From Erysipelothrix amsterdamensis (GTDB lineage: Bacteria; Bacillota_I; Bacilli_A; Erysipelotrichales; Erysipelotrichaceae): a DNA stretch of 64,000 nucleotides. Below the pieces are notes generated by a model that was not told the DNA's origin, made no database searches, and worked only from the letters and a program-made list of their open reading frames with translations. How positions within the stretch are numbered: position 1 is the stretch's first letter; every line of letters begins with the position of its first letter. The position numbers and the translations under genes are program-made. Where the stretch lies: contig NZ_OW659496.1 of the NCBI RefSeq assembly GCF_940143175.1, forward strand, positions 1,240,001 to 1,304,000. Reading direction: 5' to 3'. Positions 27,463 to 34,783 of the stretch are shown in pieces.

Positions 27463-27483
27463 AAAAGACGCTAAGCGTCTTTT
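27463..27483 (-). terminator. Terminator or attenuator between tig and lon
   Basis: AAAAGACGC/GCGTCTTTT stem followed by T residues on the minus strand, only 24 bases before the lon start codon. Confidence 0.75.
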
Positions 27484-27485
27484 AA

Positions 27486-28757
27486 TTAAGCAAGAGTTTC
27501 TTGTACTAGCTCCATCGCTTTTCGTAATAAGATATCGTATCCGATAGCATCTGGTGAAACTAAGTTTTTAACTTGGTCAAGTTCCATGCCGTATGCTTCA
27601 GAAATTGTTGTAAATTCTTTTTCAATTTCTTCGTCTTCTACTTTTAATCCTTCAACTTCAGCAATTTTTTCAAGTGTTAAGCGAGTGCGTACACGTTTTT
27701 CTGCATCTTCACGCATTTGTTCTTTAACATCTTCTTTAGATTGTCCAAGAATTTGTGAGTAAAGATCGAAGTTCATACCTTGTTGTGCAAGACGTTGGTT
27801 GAATTCATTAAACATTTGGTTTAATTCTTCTTCAATCATTGCTGCTGGAATGTCAATTTTCGCATTGTTTGAAATTGTTTCAACAAGTTCTTCATTTACG
27901 CGATCTTCTTCTGCTTGTTCACGTTGTGCTTTAAGATTTTTCTTAATTGAATCTTTAAGTGCATCTAATGATGTAATTTCTTCATCATCTAACAATTCAA
28001 CAAACTCATCGTTTAATTCTGGTAACACTTTTGTTTTTACTTCGTGTAATTTAACTTTGAAGACAACTGGTTGACCAGCTAGGTCTTCTACATGGTATTC
28101 TTCTGGGAAAGTGATATCTAAATCTTTTTCATCTTCTGAAACCATACCGATCATTGCTTCTTCGAAACCTGGAATAAATGAGTTTGAACCAATTTCTAAT
28201 GTATAGTTCTCGCCTTTACCACCTTCAAATGCAACACCGTCTTTAAATCCTTCAAAATCCATTACAACTGTATCGCCGTTTTCTACTGCGCCATCTTTAA
28301 GTTGTAATTCTGCTTGTTCTTCTTGTAATTTAACAAGTTCTGCTTCGATATCTTTAGCAGATACTGTGATACGTTTACGTTTGATATCAAGGCCTTTATA
28401 TTCGCCAAGTTCAACTTCTGGTTTAACTGTAACGATAAATTTCAATGTTAATGCGTCTTCAGTCATTGCTTCAATGTCTAATTCTGGTGTTGCTACGGGT
28501 TCAATTTTTTGTTCAACCATTCCCGCAACAAATGCTTCATTAGCGATTGCATTAACTGCATCCATCATAATCATTTGTTCGTTTACTTGTTTACGAGCTA
28601 ATTCCTTAGGTGCTTGTCCTTTACGGAACCCTTGAATTTCAACGTTTTTAATTGCATTTTCTAAAGTTTTATCTTGTGCTTTTTTCCAAGCTTTTTCTTC
28701 AACTTCAACAGTTAATAATCCTGTTGAGTTTTCATTTAATGTCCATGTAGATTTCAT
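27486..28757 (-). CDS. tig: Trigger factor
   Basis: 423-residue ribosome-associated chaperone and peptidyl-prolyl isomerase. The N-terminal ribosome-docking signature is GFRKGQAPKELARK near residue 42. The FKBP-type PPIase domain is at about residues 155-245 (DGAVENGDTVVMDFEGFKDG and GSNSFIPGFEEAMIGM), followed by the helical C-terminal arms with the AEVEGLKVEDEEIEKE stretch typical of the family. Normal length. AGGAGG precedes the ATG. A CIRCE element and a sigma-A-type promoter stand directly upstream, so it is probably HrcA-controlled. lon and engB follow. Confidence 0.96.
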   Translation of the reverse strand: MKSTWTLNENSTGLLTVEVEEKAWKKAQDKTLENAIKNVEIQGFRKGQAPKELARKQVNEQMIMMDAVNAIANEAFVAGMVEQKIEPVATPELDIEAMTEDALTLKFIVTVKPEVELGEYKGLDIKRKRITVSAKDIEAELVKLQEEQAELQLKDGAVENGDTVVMDFEGFKDGVAFEGGKGENYTLEIGSNSFIPGFEEAMIGMVSEDEKDLDITFPEEYHVEDLAGQPVVFKVKLHEVKTKVLPELNDEFVELLDDEEITSLDALKDSIKKNLKAQREQAEEDRVNEELVETISNNAKIDIPAAMIEEELNQMFNEFNQRLAQQGMNFDLYSQILGQSKEDVKEQMREDAEKRVRTRLTLEKIAEVEGLKVEDEEIEKEFTTISEAYGMELDQVKNLVSPDAIGYDILLRKAMELVQETLA

Positions 28758-28780
28758 GTTTGTCCTCCTAGTACTTCACT

Positions 28781-28808
28781 ATTATAACATAACTTTTAGC
28801 ACAGTCAA
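28781..28808 (-). promoter_or_regulatory. Promoter of tig
   Basis: TTGACT (28803-28808) and TATAAT (28781-28786) on the minus strand with a 16-base spacer; the -35 lies within the CIRCE element. Confidence 0.75.
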
Positions 28809-28822
28809 CACACGAGTGCTAA
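28796..28822. promoter_or_regulatory. CIRCE operator (HrcA site)
   Basis: TTAGCACAG (28796-28804), nine bases, then GAGTGCTAA (28814-28822). Against the consensus TTAGCACTC-N9-GAGTGCTAA this is 16 of 18 positions. It covers the -35 of the tig promoter. Confidence 0.88.
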
Positions 28823-28871
28823 AAACTTACCACCACTCTATTTTAACTGAAACGAGTGATTTTTGCATTCT

Positions 28872-29507
28872 TTATACTTTATACAAATAAGTGTTCACTG
28901 TATCTAAAATCTCCTCAGCTTTTAAATCTTTAATTGGTACTGGAAATGCGTCGAGTACACGTTGCTCCAGAGCACCAAGACAAAGAATCAATAAACTCGG
29001 ATTTTCAGATTCAAGCATATCACCCAGTTGTAACACACATGATTGATACGATGTGGATTCAAATGGATTTTCCAATTGTGATGTATCGATCACATGTTCC
29101 GTCATCTTTAACTTTAAATGTAACTCCATATCAATCGATTGATCAATCAAAAAAAACAAAATTTGCTTTTTAATCCAATCTTCGATGTATTCATCTACGA
29201 GCCATTTTTTAATATGTGATAGTTCATTACGTAGATTCATTCGTTCCAAAGAAATAATGGCTTTATGTTGTAAAAGTTCATTACCGCGGAATGCTTCCTC
29301 CAGGTCTTCAATATCTTCGTAGTATTTACTTGATGGGGTTGTATCAATTCGTAGTGAATCACGAATTGTTTGAAGTTGTGTAAAATATGGTTCGGGTACA
29401 TAAGGCATTCTCAATTCTTCGTCGATAAGCACAAGTGCCTCACGCGTTTTTCCTTCGTCAAGAAAGCTCTGAATTGAGTCCATGCAAGTTTCATAATAGT
29501 TGTTCAT
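28872..29507 (-). CDS. DUF3196-like helical protein
   Basis: 211 residues from the ATG at 29507 (AAAGGAAAA site); an upstream in-frame start lacks one. It begins YYETCMDSIQSFLDEGKTREALVLIDEELRMPYVPEPYFTQL, which resembles DUF3196, a tetratricopeptide-like helical family seen mainly in Mollicutes and Erysipelotrichia; this is recalled, not searched. The rest is helical with no catalytic motif, suggesting a protein-protein interaction role. It sits upstream of the CIRCE-tig promoter in the same direction and has no conserved partner that I recognise. Confidence 0.65.
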   Translation of the reverse strand: MNNYYETCMDSIQSFLDEGKTREALVLIDEELRMPYVPEPYFTQLQTIRDSLRIDTTPSSKYYEDIEDLEEAFRGNELLQHKAIISLERMNLRNELSHIKKWLVDEYIEDWIKKQILFFLIDQSIDMELHLKLKMTEHVIDTSQLENPFESTSYQSCVLQLGDMLESENPSLLILCLGALEQRVLDAFPVPIKDLKAEEILDTVNTYLYKV

Positions 29508-29612
29508 ACTTTTCCTTTCATACTGTTTCATTTTAACACACTTTTGTTTGATAAAAAACAAAAGTAACGCATTTGTTTTGCTTATCTTTTAAAAGGGTTC
29601 GAAACAAAAATA

Positions 29613-29635
29613 AAACCTCGACGATGTCGAGGTTT
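29613..29635 (-). terminator. Terminator of the second ATP-grasp gene
   Basis: AAACCTCGA/TCGAGGTTT stem around five bases with a T-rich tail on the minus strand; overlaps the stop codon. Confidence 0.85.
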
Positions 29636-30632
29636 AAATATCGATAACTTTTCGAAATTTCGGTAATAAGCCTTCCTTAGAACCGGTTAAACTTGGTTTC
29701 ATTTGGAATACGCCAGTATTGTAATTTCCTTCGATGAGAGAAGGTCTTTTTTGACCAATTGCGACATCCCATCCAACATATTGGATTTGCGGAACTTCAC
29801 GTGCCGCACGATCAAGCATCTCAACAATTTCATTGTATAGCGGAACTTGAAAACCAACAATCTCAGTACCTGTAATAGGGTGCTTTTTAAAAGCAACTGC
29901 ATCTTTATCAAATGCTGGATATAAAACTTTGCCACCATCGTCCAAGACCGTATACATTCCACCAGCACCAAAATTATCCAAGTGCCCTCCATTACCAATT
30001 TTTAAAACACCTTCAAGCACATGAACATCCTTACCGTCGAAAAATGTAATCATACGAAGTGTATTGACACTTTCAGGATAAAGGGAAGACATTGCTTCAT
30101 GTTGAACAAAATACTCCTCAATTAAAAACTGACGGCGTTCCATACGTTCTTTTTTAAACAACTCAAAATCTTCAATTTCTGCCGTAACAAAACGTTCCAC
30201 GCCATATCCCATAAGACTATCTGTCACTTTTGCCATTACAACATCATGTCCTGCTAAAAACGCTTTAACTAAGTCATCTGATGATTCGCGTAAATCGACA
30301 AAATCACGCCCAATATACTCTCGAAATACTTTATTAAATTCTGACTTATCTGCAAATTTATGTCTGAATTCTTTCTGATTATATTTTACGATGATAGAGT
30401 TTGCGATACCGCCGGTAATAAACGTCTTGCGTTCCGCACGATTCAATAAATAAAACTCAAACTCGAAGTAATCTAAATAACCCGACTGATAGATAAATGA
30501 ACATCCAATCATATCTAAAAGAATAAACAATCTAAATTTACCTGTTTCTTTACTAATGACACCAGCAATTCGCCACATATTTTTATAATCTAATGCTTTT
30601 AATCTTCTAAAATAATACTTAATTCGACCCAT
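29634..30632 (-). CDS. ATP-grasp enzyme, sugar-transfer-associated type (copy 2)
   Basis: 332 residues, clearly paralogous to the protein at 23470-24492 over its whole length: shared YYFRRL-type start, FRLFILLDMIGCSFIYQSGYLDYFEFEFY, DVVMAKVTDSLMGYGVE, YFVQHEAMSSLYPESVNTLRMITFFDG, GAGGMYTVLDDGGKVLYP and YVGWDVAIGQKRPSLIEGN. The invariant VNTLR and GWDVA segments suggest both copies are active but with different specificity. Function unknown; see copy 1. GGAGGT precedes the ATG and it has its own promoter (30657-30685), so it is transcribed independently. Confidence 0.8.
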   Translation of the reverse strand: MGRIKYYFRRLKALDYKNMWRIAGVISKETGKFRLFILLDMIGCSFIYQSGYLDYFEFEFYLLNRAERKTFITGGIANSIIVKYNQKEFRHKFADKSEFNKVFREYIGRDFVDLRESSDDLVKAFLAGHDVVMAKVTDSLMGYGVERFVTAEIEDFELFKKERMERRQFLIEEYFVQHEAMSSLYPESVNTLRMITFFDGKDVHVLEGVLKIGNGGHLDNFGAGGMYTVLDDGGKVLYPAFDKDAVAFKKHPITGTEIVGFQVPLYNEIVEMLDRAAREVPQIQYVGWDVAIGQKRPSLIEGNYNTGVFQMKPSLTGSKEGLLPKFRKVIDI

Positions 30633-30656
30633 GCTTTACCTCCACATACTCAATCT

Positions 30657-30685
30657 ATAATAACCTTAGTTTTCATTTCAGACAA
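30657..30685 (-). promoter_or_regulatory. Promoter of the second ATP-grasp gene
   Basis: TTGTCT (30680-30685) and TATTAT (30657-30662) on the minus strand, spacer 17 bases. Confidence 0.6.
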
Positions 30686-30692
30686 GACCATA

Positions 30693-31520
30693 TCAATATC
30701 CGAATAGTTGAACCCAATACCAATTCCCATCAGGGGCTTGGTAAAGTGCACACGCACCCGACTTAAAATCATCTAAAATATTTGCTCGATGGCTGGGTGA
30801 TTCCATAAAGCCATTCATGGCACTTTCTACTGAAAACGCACGTTTCGCTAAATTCTCCGCAAAGATTAATTGAGGATTTAGACTATCCCAAGAACTCCCA
30901 TCTGGACGACGGTGTTCAAAACTTTTCTCAAGATCCACTGCACGAATCCCAGCATACTCAAATAGAGACTCTGACCATGTTAAAACATCTAACTGATGAT
31001 CTTTTCGAATCTGATTCACATGATTAAACATTAAAAGCGATGCTTCTTTATCAATTTGCTCCGAATTCACGATAATTTCTTTGATTCCAACCCGCGTAAT
31101 TTCATCAACAGGAGCATAAACAACTTCCGTATATTGAACCGAAGAATCAACCAAATCGTTATTTTTATAGAGTTCTTTGTAAACTGTTCGTTTCAGTCCT
31201 GCTTTTCCTTCTTGATCTGTAATCGTTTCTCCCTGATTCATACTTTCATCATTTTTTTCAAGTGTATCAAAGGGAATGGGAGTTTCTTCACTTCGATAAT
31301 CCTCAACAAAATGATCCGCCGTTTCAGGTTCTAAATCGTCCTGTTGCTCTGTTTTTGTAATTTTTGAACGCTTTGTATTGATAAGGTTCTTTTTCATAAT
31401 TTTTGGGGGCTGTTGTTCAACTGTTTTCTTGGATATTCCTTGGAAATATCCAACGCCACATCCTAAGCAAAAGACCAATAATCCAAAAAATCCAATAATG
31501 TATTTCTTTTTTACTTTCAT
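30693..31520 (-). CDS. Exported CAP-domain protein with G5-like segment
   Basis: 275 residues from the ATG at 31520 (GGAGGGG site). A hydrophobic N-terminus (IIGFFGLLVFCLGCGVGYF) acts as signal or membrane anchor. A Lys/Glu-rich disordered region follows, then a short G5-like segment (GKAGLKRTVYKELYKN ... TRVGIKE) and a C-terminal CAP/SCP domain of about 115 residues: MFNHVNQIRKDHQLDVLTWSE, FEHRRPDGSSW, IFAENLAK, MESPSHRANILDD and WYWVQLFGY. CAP-domain proteins are secreted, with varied roles at the cell surface or with a host. It resembles the exported Excalibur protein at 11451 in architecture. Role unknown. Confidence 0.83.
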   Translation of the reverse strand: MKVKKKYIIGFFGLLVFCLGCGVGYFQGISKKTVEQQPPKIMKKNLINTKRSKITKTEQQDDLEPETADHFVEDYRSEETPIPFDTLEKNDESMNQGETITDQEGKAGLKRTVYKELYKNNDLVDSSVQYTEVVYAPVDEITRVGIKEIIVNSEQIDKEASLLMFNHVNQIRKDHQLDVLTWSESLFEYAGIRAVDLEKSFEHRRPDGSSWDSLNPQLIFAENLAKRAFSVESAMNGFMESPSHRANILDDFKSGACALYQAPDGNWYWVQLFGY

Positions 31521-31632
31521 ATGCCCCTCCATATAAAGTTCTTGTATAATTGTACTAAATTTTCACATAAAATCCTATTGTTAAATTCATTTTATCGCGT
31601 AGATTATATTTTATGTGAATTTTTATGGAAAA

Positions 31633-31661
31633 CATAAAAAAAACACCAAATAATTGGTGTT
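31633..31661 (-). terminator. Terminator after tRNA-Arg(TCT)
   Basis: AACACCAA/TTGGTGTT stem followed by eight or more T residues on the minus strand. Confidence 0.85.
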
Positions 31662-31673
31662 ATTGTTTAAATT

Positions 31674-31749
31674 TGGCGTCCCCGGAGAGATTCGAACTCC
31701 CGACCACACGCTTAGAAGGCGCGTGCTCTATCCACTGAGCTACGGAGAC
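31674..31749 (-). tRNA. tRNA-Arg (anticodon TCT)
   Basis: 76 bases including an encoded CCA. The acceptor stem GTCTCCG/CGGGGAC, D arm AGCTCAGTGGATAGAGC, anticodon loop CTTCTAA (anticodon TCT, reads AGA/AGG) and T arm with GTTCGAATC are all in place. It follows yfcE in the same direction and may be cotranscribed; a long hairpin (31761-31793) lies between them. Confidence 0.96.
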
Positions 31750-31807
31750 AAATTGTGCTCTATGCGTCTACAATAATATCATTAAGACGCATAGAATACA
31801 ATGCTTT

Positions 31808-32278
31808 TTATAAATCTCTTTCAAATAATTCCTCTACGGTTACTTTATCTTCTGTAATCGTGATTTTTGCGAAACATGTTGGTGATCCATCGCGATTATA
31901 ATAGAGCGAACCTGGATTAATCAAAAGAATCCCATCCACATCTTTGACGACGGGAACATGGGTATGTCCATAACACGCAATCGTGCAACGGTGTTCCTTT
32001 GCGAGCGCGATAATATCATCTTCTATATGGCGATAACGCATTAAATGACCATGAGCCACAAAAATACGCGTGCCTTTTACATCTACGACCAATGATTCTG
32101 GATATTTATAAAAGGTATCGTTATTGCCTGTAACTGCGCTAAAAGGTTTCATGGATTCATAATCAAGTTCATTATCGCCACAATGAATGTAGGCATCCGC
32201 ATGAGGATATTTTTGTAAAATTGCGTCGAGAACTTTTTTCTTACCATGGTTATCACTGCAAACGATAATTTCTGTCAT
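31808..32278 (-). CDS. YfcE/MJ0936-type metallophosphoesterase
   Basis: 156 residues with the compact calcineurin-like phosphodiesterase motifs in order: SDNHGKK, HCGDNELD, GNND, HGHLMRYR and YGHTHVPVV ... NPGSLYYNRDG. In other bacteria these hydrolyse small phosphodiesters in vitro, with the physiological substrate unknown. It overlaps the murI stop by four bases (ATGA) and is last of the long cvpA-mutS2-uvrC-murI series. Bacillus has the related ysnB after racE, so the neighbourhood is partly conserved, though the intervening nucleotide pyrophosphatase gene is absent here. Confidence 0.88.
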   Translation of the reverse strand: MTEIIVCSDNHGKKKVLDAILQKYPHADAYIHCGDNELDYESMKPFSAVTGNNDTFYKYPESLVVDVKGTRIFVAHGHLMRYRHIEDDIIALAKEHRCTIACYGHTHVPVVKDVDGILLINPGSLYYNRDGSPTCFAKITITEDKVTVEELFERDL

Positions 32279-33024
32279 ATTGTTTCCACCTTTTCTATCG
32301 ATCCAAAAAGACTTTCAATTTGTCTTTCCATTTTTTGAGCGTCACCTGTTGTTAAGGTCTTGCATGATGTTGTTAAAAACGCATAGTTCATCGCAACATA
32401 TTCATAAATCGGACGTCTTGAATCATGAATTTGACCCGTATATATTTTTATAAAAGCATCATACACGAGTGGATAATGCGTACAACCTAAAATAAGATCC
32501 GTTGTCTCAAGAATTGGTTTTAATTCATTTTCCAAATAGGTATCCAATTCTAAGTTTTGATTCAAACCCTCGATAATATTGACCAATTCAGGAAGGGCAA
32601 TTTCCCTAACGTCAATCAATCCTTTTTCTTGAATAAAATTGCGATATGCATGTGCATTGAAGGTTGCAAGTGTCGATACAACACCAACACAAGTATCAGC
32701 TTTCGCTTCAATTTGTCCAACCGTTAATTCGATGATACCAATCAAATTCATATCTGGGAAATGATTTCGTGCAGTGGCAAGCGCAACGGCTGAAACTGTA
32801 TTACAAGCAATCACGACATCCATAATGTCGTGATTGTGGAACCACTTCATCGCTTGAAGAGTGTAAGCAATGATGGCGTCATCCGATTGATTTCCATAGG
32901 GGGCGTTTTTTTGATCTGCATACAAAACCAAAGAAACAGGATCAAGACGCTGTTTTAGGTATTGATAAACACTATAACCGCCAAGACCAGAATCAAAAAT
33001 CCCCAAGGTCTTAATTTTTTTCAT
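32275..33024 (-). CDS. murI: Glutamate racemase
   Basis: 249 residues from the ATG at 33024 (the frame extends three codons further). Makes D-glutamate for peptidoglycan. Family motifs: GIFDSGLGGYSV near residue 7, YADQKNAPYGN near residue 36, IACNTVSAVAL with the first catalytic Cys near residue 70 and LGCTHYPLVYD with the second near residue 180. Start codon lies inside the end of uvrC and has a weak site, so it is probably translated by coupling. It is followed immediately by the phosphoesterase gene. Confidence 0.95.
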   Translation of the reverse strand: MKKIKTLGIFDSGLGGYSVYQYLKQRLDPVSLVLYADQKNAPYGNQSDDAIIAYTLQAMKWFHNHDIMDVVIACNTVSAVALATARNHFPDMNLIGIIELTVGQIEAKADTCVGVVSTLATFNAHAYRNFIQEKGLIDVREIALPELVNIIEGLNQNLELDTYLENELKPILETTDLILGCTHYPLVYDAFIKIYTGQIHDSRRPIYEYVAMNYAFLTTSCKTLTTGDAQKMERQIESLFGSIEKVETI

Positions 33025-34783
33025 GATAATCATTCCAATCTATATGTAGTATATCATACAAATCACTCGCAACATCTTCTGGTAAAACACTCTGAAGCGT
33101 TTCTAAAGAAGCCGCACGAATATTCTTCAGAGATCCAAATTTCTTATAAAGTTCCTTCTGTCTTACTTTACCCAATCCACTTACTTCATCAAGAATGGAG
33201 CGTGTCATCGCTTTTTTTCTTAAATTACGGTGATACGTTATAACAAAACGGTGTACTTCATCTTGCATTTGCATAAGGAAATTAAAGAGCGGACTTGTTT
33301 TATTAATCGTAATTAAGGTTCCATCTTCACGCATTAAAGCATGCGTACGGTGACGATCATCCTTTACCAAGGAACAAACCCTTAAATCAAGTTCAAGGTC
33401 ACTGAGAACCTCTAACGCTGCATTAAGCTGAGGTTTCCCACCATCAACTAAAATTAAATCCGGCATTGGTTTAGATTCTCGCATTAAACGGAAATATCGA
33501 CGATACAAAACTTCCTTCATCGAAGCAACATCATCATTCCCTTGATGTAATTTATAACGACGATATTGGTTTTTATTCGGTTCACCATCATCATAAACAA
33601 CACAGGCAGAAACTGCGAAAGCTCCTGAAATATGAGAGTTATCAAAAACCTCAATACGATGAATCAACGAACTCATACCTAAAGCATCACTTAAATCGCT
33701 TAACGCTTCATCTTTAAATTGTTGGCGTTCACGAAGAATCGAGAACTGATCATCAAGTTGTTGTTGCGCATTTTTTTGCGTAATTTCCAACAACGTCTTT
33801 TTCTTACCACGAAGTGGCACTTTTACATCTGCACCCAAAACCTCTCCCAACTCTTCTGCGTCCACTAAATCTGGAACATATATTGTTTTAGGAAGCGGTT
33901 GGTTCTCATAGAATTGTGCAATAAAAGAAACAAAAGCATCGAGTGGTTCTTCCATACATGCCTCAACCGCCATGCTACGCTCTAACAAGCGACCACCACG
34001 AACAAAGAGACCTACAATCGCGATATACCCTTGATAATATGCAAAGTGAAACAAATCAAACCGTTCATTTAAAGAAAATTGAACTTGTTGTTTGTCACCA
34101 ATATAGTCCAAAGCATGCAGCTTTTCTTTATAGACTTGTGCCAACTCAAAATTTAAAGATTGACTTGCTTCAAGCATTTTCCGCTCCAACTCATCCTTAA
34201 ACGGCTTTATATTACCATTTAAAATACTCATCACATTTTGACGCCAAACATCCAGTTCTTCCGGTGTATAACGTTTACCTGTGCGATTAAACGCGCTGTA
34301 AATAGCTAAAGTATTGGGTAATAATGTATCTCCAGTAGGCACTGAGTCATTTAGAAGACGGGCCATATCACGGGCCGCTGTCGCATCAGGATACGGACCA
34401 AAATAATGAAATTGCTTGGATTGCTTACGATCTCGCGCAACCAAAACTTCCGGTTTTCCTTCTCGTGGAATTTTTAGATATGGATACGATTTATCATCCA
34501 TAAATATGATATTGAATTGAGGCCGATGTTCTTTAATTAAATTAATTTCTAGAATTAAAGATTCTTTCTCTGTACTTGTAATGATAAATTCGAAATCATC
34601 AATTTGGCGAACCATACGTGTTGTTTTATGATCATGGGCACCCGTAAAGTAGGAACTTACGCGATTCTTTAACCGCTTCGCTTTCCCTACATATATGATT
34701 TCCCCATTCTTATTTTTCATGAGATAACAACCCGGCTCCATGGGCAAACGTCTAAGTTTTTCCTCAATCGTTGAGCGTGTCAT
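33011..34783 (-). CDS. uvrC: Excinuclease ABC subunit C
   Basis: 590-residue nucleotide-excision-repair nuclease. GIY-YIG domain at the N-terminus (EPGCYLMKNKNGEIIYVGKAK), UVR coiled-coil near residues 193-228 (KDELERKMLEASQSLNFELAQVYKEKL), the RNase H-like C-terminal nuclease (RIEVFDNSHISGAFAVSACVVYDDGEPNKNQYR and LILVDGGKPQLNAA) and a final helix-hairpin-helix pair (VSGLGKVRQKELYKKFGSL). It overlaps mutS2 by four bases and murI by 14. Length is normal. Confidence 0.96.
   Translation of the reverse strand: MTRSTIEEKLRRLPMEPGCYLMKNKNGEIIYVGKAKRLKNRVSSYFTGAHDHKTTRMVRQIDDFEFIITSTEKESLILEINLIKEHRPQFNIIFMDDKSYPYLKIPREGKPEVLVARDRKQSKQFHYFGPYPDATAARDMARLLNDSVPTGDTLLPNTLAIYSAFNRTGKRYTPEELDVWRQNVMSILNGNIKPFKDELERKMLEASQSLNFELAQVYKEKLHALDYIGDKQQVQFSLNERFDLFHFAYYQGYIAIVGLFVRGGRLLERSMAVEACMEEPLDAFVSFIAQFYENQPLPKTIYVPDLVDAEELGEVLGADVKVPLRGKKKTLLEITQKNAQQQLDDQFSILRERQQFKDEALSDLSDALGMSSLIHRIEVFDNSHISGAFAVSACVVYDDGEPNKNQYRRYKLHQGNDDVASMKEVLYRRYFRLMRESKPMPDLILVDGGKPQLNAALEVLSDLELDLRVCSLVKDDRHRTHALMREDGTLITINKTSPLFNFLMQMQDEVHRFVITYHRNLRKKAMTRSILDEVSGLGKVRQKELYKKFGSLKNIRAASLETLQSVLPEDVASDLYDILHIDWNDYHEKN

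Noticed and set aside
27799-28635. Plus-strand frames antisense to tig
   Set aside because: Ser/Asn-rich translations of the complement of a Glu/Leu-rich gene; no start signals.
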